This document shows, piece after piece, positions 28,501 to 37,140 of a DNA stretch of 64,000 nt (positions are counted from its first letter, which is position 1; the number at the start of each line of letters is the position of its first letter). Source of the stretch: JAHEKB01 sp049115575 (GTDB taxonomy: Bacteria; Bacteroidota; Bacteroidia; NS11-12g; UBA9320); contig JAGDZU010000001.1 of assembly GCA_049115575.1 (NCBI GenBank), positions 1,083,547 to 1,147,546 on the forward strand, written 5' to 3'. A program made the translations under genes and the position numbers. The notes under the pieces are model-generated. The model did no database searches. It was not told the DNA's origin and worked only from the letters and a program-made list of their open reading frames with translations.

Positions 28501-28507
28501 TCTTCAT
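25502..28507 (-). CDS. secDF: Fused protein translocase subunit SecDF
   Basis: A 1001-residue inner-membrane protein joining SecD and SecF, which use the proton gradient to help Sec-exported proteins leave the translocon. SecD signatures are LGLDLQGGMNVTLEV (about 83-97) and VDANVLVFERIREEL (about 595); SecF signatures are GVDFKGGWSY (about 740) and NDTVVVFDRVREFL (about 910). Twelve membrane segments are expected: one at the N-terminus, five after the periplasmic P1 domain, and six in the SecF half. An acidic, low-complexity insert rich in Asp, Ala, Ser and Glu (about residues 270-325) interrupts P1. The C-terminus is basic. Confidence 0.97.
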   Translation of the reverse strand: MKNKGFIQVITVLLILASIYQLSFTFKTRSIEKKAEAKAEQVFPEDKTAQDSFLKVYYDSLAPVEVFNLGIGKFTYQECKEEQLNLGLDLQGGMNVTLEVATPEIIRSMAGKTKDQAFLSALDAAEKRYLGQQNFVDVLASEYNKIAPDGKLASIFFSRELEGELENGFESSNGEIYDYLKKESESAIDRAFEIIATRIDKFGVAQPNVQRLDNGRILVELPGVDDPARVRKVLQSSAKLEFWNVYPNYEAYSYLEAVNKIIYGKEKLGDTTQAEASLVADDAEESELVAEADSGDNLDNTGSLDAALSDTASGDSISDEQRLAENPVLSKMIPNLSQDNQNWGAGAHVGYVAAKDMPAFEAYFDSPEVLASMPADLHWKWSFKSSDPSGEFYMLYALKSSRDGEPVLAGDVITDARPSRQINGQLSVSMTMNQEGTREWKRITAAASKLDPKEAVAIVLDHLVYSAPTVQNEIPNGMSEITGGFDQREAEDLSNILKAGKLPAPAKIAGESTVGPSLGAKAIKAGMISLAVGFMLVIIFMMFYYGKAGMYADIALLANLVFIIGVLTGLHAALTLPGMAGLVLTIGMAVDANVLVFERIREELRAGKGFKMAVKDGYQGAYSSIIDANITTLIAGIILWVLGKGPVMGFAVILVIGILSSLFTSIFLTRLFIDRDIEKGRETSFYTTFSKNMFTSFNINFIGRRKLFYTISGVIIIAGIISLATRGVKTGVDFKGGWSYIVQVDDGNVADLRKALNDNIDGNNEVKTYGGNDQFKITTSYMIDSKEIEASDKVEADLISALSQFDVDGDDILSSSKVGPTIAKDIKVRSTWAIVIALIGMFIYIVGRFRKWGFGLGATAALFHDVMIVFSIYSIFWGILPFSLDIDQAFIAAILTVVGYSINDTVVVFDRVREFLITHKHESDLGGVINSAINSTLSRTLITSLTTLLVILILFVFGGEGLSGFTFALLVGVAVGTYSSVCVATPIVVDIFKIQRNKKKK

Positions 28508-28545
28508 AAAATTATAAGCTTAAAAGCTAAAAATTCTAAGGTGGC

Positions 28546-28576
28546 AAAAGTAGACTTTTGAGGTTGATTTAAAAAT
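28546..28576 (-). promoter_or_regulatory. Promoter of secDF
   Basis: Read on the minus strand, TTTT (28573-28576) is followed after 19 bases by TACTTTTG (28546-28553), an exact -7 box; the -33 box differs from TTTG by one base. It lies 38 bases ahead of the secDF start. Confidence 0.6.
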
Positions 28577-28599
28577 GAAAAGATGAAGAAGACTCAAGG

Positions 28600-29223
28600 C
28601 TACAACCGCAAGACTTCTTCAAATCGATTTATAACGATTTTCAGGCTCTCTGAGAAGTGTTGATTATTGTCTATTATTAAGTCTGAATCTACCCTATATG
28701 GTTTGAGATGATTCTGATAAGCAGGCAATACATGATTCTCCCATTGGTAGTGTACCACTTTCTCGTCCATACCCCGCTCCTTAGTGTCCCTAGCCACTCT
28801 TCGATTTTTGGCTATGCTGTGATCGGCCTCTAAAAAGAGAGTCCAATCAAACATCTTTCTCAACTTGGAATCGCTGAATACAAACAATCCCTCAACGAGT
28901 ATGATAGGAGCAGAATTGATAAGCAAACTCTTGGGGAATTTACTGCTGTCGTTAAAGGTGTATTCTACCATTTCAACTTTCTTCCCTTTTCTCAATAGCT
29001 TTACATCTCTTACTACACGTTCAAAATCTATCGCCTCAGGTCTATCAAAATTCACCTCTCCCATTTCATCTTTAAACTGAAGAGATATGGGTTTATAATA
29101 ATTGTCCAATGATATAATGGCCAATTGTTCTTCGTTGAAATATTCCTTGAGTTGGTTAACGAATGTGGTCTTGCCTGAAGCACTACCACCTGTTAATCCA
29201 ACCACAAATATTCCATGACTCAT
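28600..29223 (-). CDS. udk: Uridine kinase
   Basis: A 207-residue P-loop kinase that phosphorylates uridine and cytidine in pyrimidine salvage. The Walker A GLTGGSASGKTTF (residues 9-21), the substrate segment SLDNYYKPI, NFDRPEAIDFE (about 58-68), ILVEGLFVF (Walker B-like, about 107) and the RRVARDTKERG lid (about 138-148) are all present. Length is normal. It is divergent from the efflux operon, and TAATATTG (a one-mismatch -7 box) lies 4 bases before the ATG. No functional link to secDF downstream is suggested. Confidence 0.9.
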   Translation of the reverse strand: MSHGIFVVGLTGGSASGKTTFVNQLKEYFNEEQLAIISLDNYYKPISLQFKDEMGEVNFDRPEAIDFERVVRDVKLLRKGKKVEMVEYTFNDSSKFPKSLLINSAPIILVEGLFVFSDSKLRKMFDWTLFLEADHSIAKNRRVARDTKERGMDEKVVHYQWENHVLPAYQNHLKPYRVDSDLIIDNNQHFSESLKIVINRFEEVLRL

Positions 29224-29307
29224 GAAACAATATTACATTGGAATTTTAAGAATTACCAATGCCATTCATCCAACTAATTTGCTTTCTTATCGAGACCTCC
29301 TAAAAAC

Positions 29308-29341
29308 AGTGGAAACTTATTTGGTTTTGAAAGTTTCCACT
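29308..29341. promoter_or_regulatory. 11-base inverted repeat, probable TetR operator
   Basis: AGTGGAAACTT (29308-29318) and its exact reverse complement AAGTTTCCACT (29331-29341) are separated by 12 bases. The arms flank the -33 box and fill the promoter spacer of the tetR-efflux operon. The adjacent TetR gene makes autorepression the obvious reading (inference). The 12-base centre is long for a TetR site, so two dimers or a larger footprint may be involved. Confidence 0.7.
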
Positions 29342-29350
29342 TTACTTTTG
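29320..29350 (+). promoter_or_regulatory. Promoter of the tetR-RND efflux operon
   Basis: A perfect match to the Bacteroidota promoter: TTTG at 29320-29323, 19 bases, then TACTTTTG at 29343-29350. The box ends 8 bases before the TTG start of tetR, so the transcript would have almost no leader. The right arm of the inverted repeat lies inside the spacer. Confidence 0.82.
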
Positions 29351-29358
29351 CCCCAAAT

Positions 29359-29952
29359 TTGGAGACAAAAGAACTCATATTGCACAAATCTTTGAATATG
29401 TTTAAGACGCTTGGCGTTAAAAGCGTAAGCATGGATGATATAGCTAAAGAGCTGAGTATCAGTAAAAAAACCATATACCAGCACTATAAAGACAAGAAGG
29501 AATTAGTTAACGAGGCCTTTGGTCATGATCTTGAATTGGATAAAAGAGCATGCATGGAAACTTGCGAGCAAACAGAAAATGCCATTCAGCAGTTTCTTAA
29601 TATCAGCTCTTTTATAAGCAATAATTTAAAAGACATGAACCCTGCCGTACTTTACGATTTACGCAAGTACTACCCTGAGTGTTCTAACCGCTTTGATAAC
29701 TTCACCAAAGAGGTTGTTTATGAATTTATGCTTAACAACATTGTCATTGGAATTGAACAAGGACTTTATAGGAAGGATCTCCATCCCGAATTTGCCTCTA
29801 CCATTTATATTTCATTAGTAAGGGAGTTTACCACGATGGGATTAAATCAACTAGGCTTGAAATTACAAAATCTGCATAAAGAGATGATTACATACCATCT
29901 CTACGCTATATGTACCACTAAAGGAATCAATTATTTCAAAAAACATTTATAA
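29359..29952 (+). CDS. TetR/AcrR family transcriptional regulator
   Basis: A 197-residue repressor-type protein. The N-terminal helix-turn-helix is textbook: ILHKSLNMFKTLGVKSVSMD, then DIAKELSISKKTIYQHYKDK (residues 27-46). The rest is the variable helical ligand-binding and dimer domain. The start is a TTG; the next ATG (29398) would delete the first helix, so TTG is chosen. The gene heads the operon, two bases before the TolC-type gene, and an inverted repeat spans its promoter, so it most likely represses itself and the pump until an unknown ligand binds. Confidence 0.9.
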   Translation: METKELILHKSLNMFKTLGVKSVSMDDIAKELSISKKTIYQHYKDKKELVNEAFGHDLELDKRACMETCEQTENAIQQFLNISSFISNNLKDMNPAVLYDLRKYYPECSNRFDNFTKEVVYEFMLNNIVIGIEQGLYRKDLHPEFASTIYISLVREFTTMGLNQLGLKLQNLHKEMITYHLYAICTTKGINYFKKHL

Positions 29953-29954
29953 AA

Positions 29955-31325
29955 ATGAATAAGCTATTTACTCTAATCATTCTTTTTATTTCTGCTCTGG
30001 CAGGAGCTCAAGAATTAAGCTTGAGTTTGGATGAAGCCATTGCAAAAGCAATGGAACATAATCCAGAATTAAACAATGCACAACTCGACGTAGAAAGTTC
30101 CGAGGCCAAAGTAAAAGAAGTGCTTTCCACCGGATTACCACAAGTAAACGGGAATGTGAATTTTACTCATAACTTGGAAATTCCTACATCTGTGCTACCT
30201 GATTTTATCTCTCCTTCTGTGTACGGGGTATTGTTCGCTGAAAACTTGCTTCCGAGCAAGGACATTCAAATAGGATCATTTCCAGCCCAGTTTGGAGTAC
30301 CCTACAGCATGCAGGCTACAGTTGGTTTGAACCAATTAGTATTTGACGGCACATACTTCTTAGGCTTAAAGGCGGCTTCAGAATTTGTGAAAATCAATGA
30401 ACTAATTGCCTCTAAGTCTGAAATTGATGTAAGAGAGGGGGTTATGAAAGCATATTATATGGCACTTATCTCGGAACAAAACTTAATACAATTAGACAAG
30501 AGTTTAACTAACCTTGAGAAAGTAGAAGCAGAAACTAAAGCCATGTATGAGGCTGGATTCGCTGAGAAGTTAGATCACGATAGAATTATCCTATCTGTTT
30601 CTACTTTAAAAGTGAATATCAATAACCTAAAGATGCAATCGGAGCTTGCACTTAAGCTTCTCCTAAATGCTATTGGCTTAGATGTAAACCAGGATGTAAG
30701 CTTAACAACTTCGCTGCCAGAATTCAATTCAACTAATTTCAACGCAAGCTATGGAGCCGATTTATCTGCAGCGAATCGAATTGAGTTTCAAATGCTTGAA
30801 CAACAGCAGCTTCTTAACAGCTTGAGTTTAAAGCGATACAAAATGGGATATATTCCTAGTATTTATCTCAACGCAAACATGGGTTATAACACCTTTGCTC
30901 AAGATGGAAGCATTGGCGATTTAGGAGCTGAATGGTTCCCCTTAGCATCTTACGGCTTAAACCTGAACATACCCATATTTGATGGTCTTTACAAAAAAGC
31001 TAAAAGCGATCAGGTTAAGATTGATATCATGAAAACCGACAATAGTATTGCTCAGCTCACTAACGGTATCAACCTAGAAGTTGCACAATCCAGAAGTGTT
31101 TACATAAATGCTTTACAAAACATGGAACTTCAAAAGAACAATATGGAATTGGCAGAAAGCATCTATAATACAACTACCATTAAATTCAAAGAAGGAGTAG
31201 GAAGCTCATTTGAAATGGTTCAAGCGGAAAGCGACTTGACCACTGCAAATACCAACTACTTAAACGCACTTTATCAATTAAACATAGCAAAAATCAGCCT
31301 TGACAAAGCATTAGGCAATTTATAA
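29955..31325 (+). CDS. TolC family outer membrane efflux protein
   Basis: A 456-residue outer-membrane channel with signal peptide MNKLFTLIILFISALAGAQ. Two repeats of the outer membrane efflux family are visible: LSLDEAIAKAMEHNPELNNA (about 23-42) with long helical stretches, and a second half ending in YNTTTIKFKEGVGSSFEMV (about 408-426) followed by the usual helix. It supplies the exit duct for the pump encoded by the next two genes. The order regulator, channel, adaptor, pump is common in this phylum. Confidence 0.93.
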   Translation: MNKLFTLIILFISALAGAQELSLSLDEAIAKAMEHNPELNNAQLDVESSEAKVKEVLSTGLPQVNGNVNFTHNLEIPTSVLPDFISPSVYGVLFAENLLPSKDIQIGSFPAQFGVPYSMQATVGLNQLVFDGTYFLGLKAASEFVKINELIASKSEIDVREGVMKAYYMALISEQNLIQLDKSLTNLEKVEAETKAMYEAGFAEKLDHDRIILSVSTLKVNINNLKMQSELALKLLLNAIGLDVNQDVSLTTSLPEFNSTNFNASYGADLSAANRIEFQMLEQQQLLNSLSLKRYKMGYIPSIYLNANMGYNTFAQDGSIGDLGAEWFPLASYGLNLNIPIFDGLYKKAKSDQVKIDIMKTDNSIAQLTNGINLEVAQSRSVYINALQNMELQKNNMELAESIYNTTTIKFKEGVGSSFEMVQAESDLTTANTNYLNALYQLNIAKISLDKALGNL

Positions 31326-31333
31326 TATCACAT

Positions 31334-32482
31334 ATGAAAGCAATTAAAACAACAATCCCGTTTCTTGTTCTTATCCTAATAGCAGCATGCAGCAAACCGG
31401 ATGAAAACACCTTAGAAGCCAAGCAAAAAGAGCTCAAAGACAAAGAAACTGAGTTAGCTGACCTCAAAGCAGAGATTAGCAAGATTAAGCAAGAGATTAT
31501 TGAAATGGATACTAATGCTCGCAGCAATGCAATTGCGGTTAGGGCCATTGATATTCAAGCTGGAATGTTCAAGAATCCATTCCAAATTCAGGGATTAGTA
31601 GAATCAGACCAAAATGTGATGATTTCCCCTGAAGTGCCCGCTAAATTGATTAAGATCCATGTAAAAGAAGGTCAAAAAGTATATAAAGGCCAACTCATCG
31701 CAACCTTAGATGGTTCAGTGGCAAGCTCCCAAATCTCAGAGCTTGAAAATGCATTGATACTCGCTAGAACCAACTACGAAAAACAAGAGCGCTTATGGAA
31801 CCAAAACATTGGATCTGAAATGCAATATCTACAAGCTAAGAACAACTATGAGAATTTACAGAAGAGCATTAATACCGCCAGACAGCAATTGGGTAAATAC
31901 AGCTTGAGATCTCCAATTAACGGAACGGTTGATGCTATTATGGCCAATGAAGGAGAATTGGTTGGTAGTTTAACTGGAGGACCCATTGCTCGTGTAGTTA
32001 ACTTGAAAGATATTAAAGTAAAAGCCAAAGTTTCTGAGAGATACATCAGCATGATGAACAAAGGACAAGATGTGCAGTTGCACTTCCCGTCTATAGATCT
32101 CACATTGAATGAGAAAATAGCTGCGGTTGGTAATGTTATAGATGCAAATAACAGAACGTTTACGCTCATTATTAAGCCATCTTCCAACTTGTCTCAGCTC
32201 AAACCTAACATGCTGTCTATGATCACGGCTTACGACTTTATTCAAGACAATACCATAAGCGTTCCCACCCGTCTAGTACGCACCACAGGAGAAGATTACT
32301 TTGTTTATGTAATCAATTCAAATGGCAACAAAATGGTAGTAGAAAAAAGAATTATTGAAATCGGGCAGCAGTTTCCTTCTGCCACTATAATTACCAAAGG
32401 ACTTGAAAACGGAGATCGATTAATCACAGAAGGTGTTAATAATGTTATCCCTGGAGATGAGGTTAAGGTTATAGAAGGTTAA
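31334..32482 (+). CDS. RND efflux periplasmic adaptor lipoprotein (HlyD/MFP family)
   Basis: A 382-residue adaptor. The signal ends FLVLILIAAC, so it is a lipoprotein. A predicted coiled coil rich in Lys and Glu (about 25-60) precedes the barrel-sandwich lipoyl half (VKEGQKVYKGQLIATLDG, about 112-129), a helical hairpin, the second lipoyl half (RSPINGTVDAIMANEGELV) and beta-barrel domains. It should bridge the inner-membrane pump and the TolC-like channel. It lies 8 bases after the channel gene and 21 before the pump. Confidence 0.93.
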   Translation: MKAIKTTIPFLVLILIAACSKPDENTLEAKQKELKDKETELADLKAEISKIKQEIIEMDTNARSNAIAVRAIDIQAGMFKNPFQIQGLVESDQNVMISPEVPAKLIKIHVKEGQKVYKGQLIATLDGSVASSQISELENALILARTNYEKQERLWNQNIGSEMQYLQAKNNYENLQKSINTARQQLGKYSLRSPINGTVDAIMANEGELVGSLTGGPIARVVNLKDIKVKAKVSERYISMMNKGQDVQLHFPSIDLTLNEKIAAVGNVIDANNRTFTLIIKPSSNLSQLKPNMLSMITAYDFIQDNTISVPTRLVRTTGEDYFVYVINSNGNKMVVEKRIIEIGQQFPSATIITKGLENGDRLITEGVNNVIPGDEVKVIEG

Positions 32483-32503
32483 TCACCCATAAAAAGTATT
32501 CAA

Positions 32504-35500
32504 ATGAGTAAGATAAAAGAAGTAATCAAGGAGTTTAAACTCTCCACCTGGGCAGTCAATAACAAGATTAGCGTCTATGTGATGATAGCTATAATAGCGC
32601 TTATAGGTGCTCAAAGCTATAATACTATGCCCAAGGAAAGTTTTCCTGAGATTAAACAGCCTATAGTTTACATTAATACGGCTTACCCAGGAAACTCACC
32701 AGTGGATATGGAAAATTTAGTTTCCAGACCCATAGAAAAGGAAGTTAATACGATTACAGGCTTAAAGAAGGTCACTTCTACTTCAATACAGGATTTCTCC
32801 ATAATTATTGCCGAATTTGAACTGGATGTTCCAACAGATGAAGCAACTCAGGAAGTAAAGGATGCGGTTGATAGGGCACAAATGAATCTTCCCAATGACC
32901 TCCCTGCAGACCCTACCATTTTGGAAATGGATTTTTCCGAATTTCCAGTAATGAACGTGAATGTTTCTGGAGATTATCCTCAGGAAAAGCTGAAAGATTA
33001 TGCGGAATACCTCAAAGACAAAATTGAAAATCTGAACGAGATTTCTGCCGCCGATATTACAGGTCTTACAGAAGATGAAGTTGAAGTTTCTATAGATCGT
33101 GTAAAAATGGAAGCTTTAGAAATTAACCTTCAAGACGTTGAGAATGCCATATCAGGTGAAAATGTTACTATGAGTGGAGGTGATATCAAAAGTATAGAAG
33201 GGAGTGACATTACCAGAAGGAGCATTCGTATAGATGGTGAATTCAAAGACTATAGAGATATTGAAAATGTAATAGTCAAGAATGAAAATCAGAAAATTGT
33301 CTATTTAAGAGATATAGGCAGTGTGAGTTTTGGTCCTAAAGAGCCCACCAGTTTTGCCAGATTAGACGGCAATCCTGTGGTGAGTTTGGATATCAAAAAG
33401 AAGAGTGGTGCCAATCTTATCAATGCGGCAGACAAGATTCAACAATTGGTTAAAGATGCCAAGGCAGATTATTTCCCCAAAGACTTACAAGTAGTAATAA
33501 CAAATGACCAATCCAAGTTCACTAAGAACATGGTGAACAACTTGGAGAACAGTATAATCATGGGTGTTCTCTTGGTTATTGGTGTGCTTATTTTCTTCTT
33601 AGGATTGAGGAATTCCATGTTTGTGGGTATAGCTATTCCACTTTCTATGCTTATGGGTGTGGCTATTTTAAATTTCAGTGGAACATCATTGAATATGATG
33701 GTGCTCTTCTCATTGATTCTAGCACTTGGTATGCTTGTAGACAATGGAATTGTAATCGTTGAAAACATCTACAGAATGTATGCCGATAGAGGCAAAGAGA
33801 AAAATGAAGCGTCCAAACAAGGGACCGGAGAAGTTGCTACAGCTATTATAGCATCAACGGCTACAACAGTAGCAGCTTTTTTACCTCTCATGTTCTGGGA
33901 AAGCTTAATGGGCGAGTTCTTTAAATACATGCCTATTACCCTAGTAATTGTGCTATCTTCTTCACTTTTTGTGGCTCTAGTGGTAAACCCTGTGCTTACA
34001 TCTGATTGGATGATGAAGGGTAATAAAGAAAAGGGTACTCCCAGAAAATTCTGGATACGTATGGCCTTAGTACTTGTGGCTGCGGTCTTCTTTTATGTAG
34101 TGGGTGGCGCGCTTGTAGGAGGTCTGTTTGTGGTTGGATTTATTTTATCCATTACCAACAGATACTTCTTAAGACCTGGTGGTGACTACTTCATGGCCAA
34201 CATAATGCCAAAGCTTGAAAGCGGATATTCCAGATTTATTAAGTCTGCATTATCCGGCTGGAAACCTTATGGCTATGTAGGTGGAATAGTGGTGTTCTTC
34301 ATTTTCACCATGGGAATATTTGGTTCATTTACACCTCCGATTGTTTTCTTCCCAGACACAGAACCTAATATGGTCAATGTGTTTATAGAAACTCCTTTAG
34401 GGACTGATATAGAGAAAACGAATGAGATTACTGAAGAATTGGAATCACGAATTATGAAAGCTGTGGTTCCTTATGACACCATAGTAGAGGCAGTTTTAGC
34501 CCAAGTTGGCGAAAAAACGGCGGATCCAAATGAAGGACCTCAAAGTGGTTCTTCACCTCATAAAGCTAGAATTACCGTGTCTTTTTATGAATATGAAAAA
34601 AGAATCTTCATGATGGATGTGTCTACTAGCCAAATTATGCAGGAGATCAAAGAAGCATGTGCAGATTTCCCTGAAGCTCAATTAACTTTTGCTAAAGATG
34701 CCATGGGCCCTCCAGTTGGAAAGCCAATTAATGTAGAAGTTAAAGGGGAAGATTATCTAACTCTGATTGCAGAGGTTGAGAAGATAAAAAAGAAAATGGA
34801 GGATGCGCAAATACCAGGTGTTGACCAATTAAAAACTGACTTGGAGATTGGGAAGCCTATGCTCGAAGTGCATATAGACCGAGAAGCGGCTAGACGTTTT
34901 GGTTTAAGCACCATGCAGATAGCTGGGACTATACGTACCGCTTTGCTTGGTAAAGAAATCTCTAAATACAAAGAAGGTGAAGATGATTACGAGATCCAGC
35001 TGCGTTTTCAAGATAATTATAGATACAATTTAGGTAATCTAATGAACACCAAAATTACCTTTAGAGACATGGTAAGCGGCAAAATCTCTCAAGTGCCAAT
35101 TCGTTCAGTGGCTGATGTCAGCTATAATAGTACATATGGAACGGTTAAACGTAAAGACATGGACAGAATGATAACCGTTTTCTCTGAAGTGGAAGAAGGT
35201 GCCAATGCCAACGAGATAGTTGCTAAATTCAAAACTTTACTGGAAGACCACGAAATGACGGATGGCTATTCCTTTAAGTTTACAGGTGAGCAAGAGGAAC
35301 AAGGAGAATCTATGGCGTTCTTAGGAAGAGCCATGTTGATTGCTGTATTTCTAATATTCTTGATTATTGTTTCTCAATTCAATTCTATAGCTGGTCCTTT
35401 CATTATCATGATGTCTGTACTTTTTAGTACTATAGGCGTTTTCTTAGGATTTGCTCTAACACAAACCACATTCTCTATTATGATGACTGGCTTAGGTATT

Positions 35501-35941
35501 ATATCTCTGGCAGGTATAGTAGTAAATAATGCTATTGTACTCATAGATTATATAAATCTACTCCGGAAACGGAAACGGGCAGAGCTGGGTTTGAGCGATA
35601 AAGACCACCTATCTACCCAAGATATTATTGGCACTATTGTAGAAAGTGGTATGACTAGACTACGACCTGTATTGCTTACTGCAATTACAACGGTGCTTGG
35701 TCTAATCCCATTGGCCATTGGTTTCAACATAAACTTTGGAAGACTTCTTAGAGAAGGAAGACCAGAAATATATATGGGAGGTCAAAATGCGGACTTCTGG
35801 GGTCCTATGGCATGGGCTGTTATATACGGATTGATCTTTGCCACATTCTTAACATTGGTTATTGTACCTATCATGTATTATCTCACAGATAAGATGGGAA
35901 TAAGAATTAGTGGTTGGTTTAAAAATCCGGACGACGAATAG
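32504..35941 (+). CDS. RND superfamily efflux pump permease (AcrB-like)
   Basis: An 1145-residue proton-driven exporter with the twelve-helix RND plan and two large periplasmic loops. TM4 carries LGMLVDNGIVIVENIYR (about 403-419), where the AcrB Asp pair is Asp-Asn, a variant frequent in related pumps. Near residue 505-555 (after the sixth helix) there is an extra hydrophobic stretch, FWIRMALVLVAAVFFYVVGG. The substrate is unknown; the HAE-1 type suggests lipophilic drugs, bile-like compounds or lipids. It is the last gene of the operon and a strong terminator follows. Confidence 0.93.
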   Translation: MSKIKEVIKEFKLSTWAVNNKISVYVMIAIIALIGAQSYNTMPKESFPEIKQPIVYINTAYPGNSPVDMENLVSRPIEKEVNTITGLKKVTSTSIQDFSIIIAEFELDVPTDEATQEVKDAVDRAQMNLPNDLPADPTILEMDFSEFPVMNVNVSGDYPQEKLKDYAEYLKDKIENLNEISAADITGLTEDEVEVSIDRVKMEALEINLQDVENAISGENVTMSGGDIKSIEGSDITRRSIRIDGEFKDYRDIENVIVKNENQKIVYLRDIGSVSFGPKEPTSFARLDGNPVVSLDIKKKSGANLINAADKIQQLVKDAKADYFPKDLQVVITNDQSKFTKNMVNNLENSIIMGVLLVIGVLIFFLGLRNSMFVGIAIPLSMLMGVAILNFSGTSLNMMVLFSLILALGMLVDNGIVIVENIYRMYADRGKEKNEASKQGTGEVATAIIASTATTVAAFLPLMFWESLMGEFFKYMPITLVIVLSSSLFVALVVNPVLTSDWMMKGNKEKGTPRKFWIRMALVLVAAVFFYVVGGALVGGLFVVGFILSITNRYFLRPGGDYFMANIMPKLESGYSRFIKSALSGWKPYGYVGGIVVFFIFTMGIFGSFTPPIVFFPDTEPNMVNVFIETPLGTDIEKTNEITEELESRIMKAVVPYDTIVEAVLAQVGEKTADPNEGPQSGSSPHKARITVSFYEYEKRIFMMDVSTSQIMQEIKEACADFPEAQLTFAKDAMGPPVGKPINVEVKGEDYLTLIAEVEKIKKKMEDAQIPGVDQLKTDLEIGKPMLEVHIDREAARRFGLSTMQIAGTIRTALLGKEISKYKEGEDDYEIQLRFQDNYRYNLGNLMNTKITFRDMVSGKISQVPIRSVADVSYNSTYGTVKRKDMDRMITVFSEVEEGANANEIVAKFKTLLEDHEMTDGYSFKFTGEQEEQGESMAFLGRAMLIAVFLIFLIIVSQFNSIAGPFIIMMSVLFSTIGVFLGFALTQTTFSIMMTGLGIISLAGIVVNNAIVLIDYINLLRKRKRAELGLSDKDHLSTQDIIGTIVESGMTRLRPVLLTAITTVLGLIPLAIGFNINFGRLLREGRPEIYMGGQNADFWGPMAWAVIYGLIFATFLTLVIVPIMYYLTDKMGIRISGWFKNPDDE

Positions 35942-35971
35942 CAATATATTTTAAGAAGGATATACTAATTT

Positions 35972-36001
35972 GCGGGCTTCAGAAGAGGCCCGCTTTTTTT
36001 T
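35972..36001 (+). terminator. Terminator of the RND efflux operon
   Basis: GCGGGC (35972-35977) pairs with GCCCGC (35988-35993) around a 10-base loop, followed by a run of eight T residues. Confidence 0.9.
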
Positions 36002-36023
36002 GGCCTAAATAAAGAAAAACACT

Positions 36024-37097
36024 ATGAATGCAAAGAGTAAAAAGTTCTTACACGCCTATCTAAACAACAATTCTCCAGTTGGTTTTGAGAGTCCTGGACA
36101 AAAGTTGTGGTTGGATTACCTCAAACCTTATATAGATGATTATGAAGTGGATGTTTACGGCACAGCAATAGCTGTAATAAATCCTGGATGCGATTATAAA
36201 GTGGTTTTAGAAGCACATGCAGATGAGATCTCTTGGTTTGTAAACTATATAGATGACAAAGGATATATCTACGTGGTTAGAAATGGCGGAAGTGATCATC
36301 AGATTGCACCATCTATGCGTGTTAAACTTCATGGTGACAAAGGAGCCGTAGATGGAATATTTGGATGGCCAGCTATCCACGTTAGAGACAGAGCTAAAGA
36401 ACCTCAGCCTTCTATTAAGAACCTGTCTATAGACGTTGGAGCCGATAAAAAAGCCGATGTAGAAAAAATGGGTATTCACGTAGGCACGGTAGTGACATTT
36501 GAGGCTGACGCCATGGATTTGAATAAGAAATATGTGGTTGGAAGAGCATTAGACAATAGAGCAGGTGGTTTTATGATTGCTGAAGTTGCAAGACTGCTTA
36601 AGGAAAAGAAAAAGAACAAACTGCCTTTCACCCTTTATATAGTAAATGCTGTTCAAGAAGAAGTAGGTCTGAGAGGGGCAGAAATGGTGTCAAGGAGAAT
36701 TAAACCTGATGTAGCTATAGTTACTGATGTCTGCCATGATACGCACTCTCCTATGTACAATAAGAAAGAACAAGGAGATACTAAATGCGGAGGTGGACCA
36801 TGTCTTACTACTGGGCCTGCTGTACAGAATAATCTATTGAAAATGATTATGCAAGTGGCAGATAAAAAGAAGATACCATTCCAGAGAATGGCTGCAAGCA
36901 GATGGACAGGAACAGATACAGATGCATTTGCCTATAGCGATATTGGATTAGCATCTGCTCTAATCTCGTTACCATTGAAGTATATGCACACTACAGTCGA
37001 GACTGTGGCTTATAAAGACATAGATGCTGTTATTAAGCTCATGTATGAATTCGTTGTTCAGTTAAAAGCTGGTCACGATTTTAGGTATTTTAAGTAG
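36024..37097 (+). CDS. M42 family metallopeptidase
   Basis: A 357-residue di-metal aminopeptidase of the glutamyl-aminopeptidase/deblocking (M42) family. The metal and catalytic residues are recognisable: EAHADEISWFV (His and Asp, about 64-74), ALDNRAGGFM (bridging Asp, about 176), VQEEVGLRGAEM (catalytic Glu pair, about 212), VTDVCHDTH (about 234) and the last histidine in LKYMHTTVE (about 320). No signal peptide, so cytoplasmic. It likely trims peptides after proteasome-like degradation. The gene is alone, 22 bases after a terminator. Confidence 0.93.
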   Translation: MNAKSKKFLHAYLNNNSPVGFESPGQKLWLDYLKPYIDDYEVDVYGTAIAVINPGCDYKVVLEAHADEISWFVNYIDDKGYIYVVRNGGSDHQIAPSMRVKLHGDKGAVDGIFGWPAIHVRDRAKEPQPSIKNLSIDVGADKKADVEKMGIHVGTVVTFEADAMDLNKKYVVGRALDNRAGGFMIAEVARLLKEKKKNKLPFTLYIVNAVQEEVGLRGAEMVSRRIKPDVAIVTDVCHDTHSPMYNKKEQGDTKCGGGPCLTTGPAVQNNLLKMIMQVADKKKIPFQRMAASRWTGTDTDAFAYSDIGLASALISLPLKYMHTTVETVAYKDIDAVIKLMYEFVVQLKAGHDFRYFK

Positions 37098-37140
37098 GTT
37101 CGAGAGCTAATTGAGGGAAACGTATAAAACGAACTTATAC

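Noticed and set aside
28581..28616. GAAGAAG/CTTCTTC hairpin at the udk stop codon as a terminator
   Set aside because: Large loop, short stem and only an interrupted T-run on the minus strand; could be chance in purine-rich sequence.
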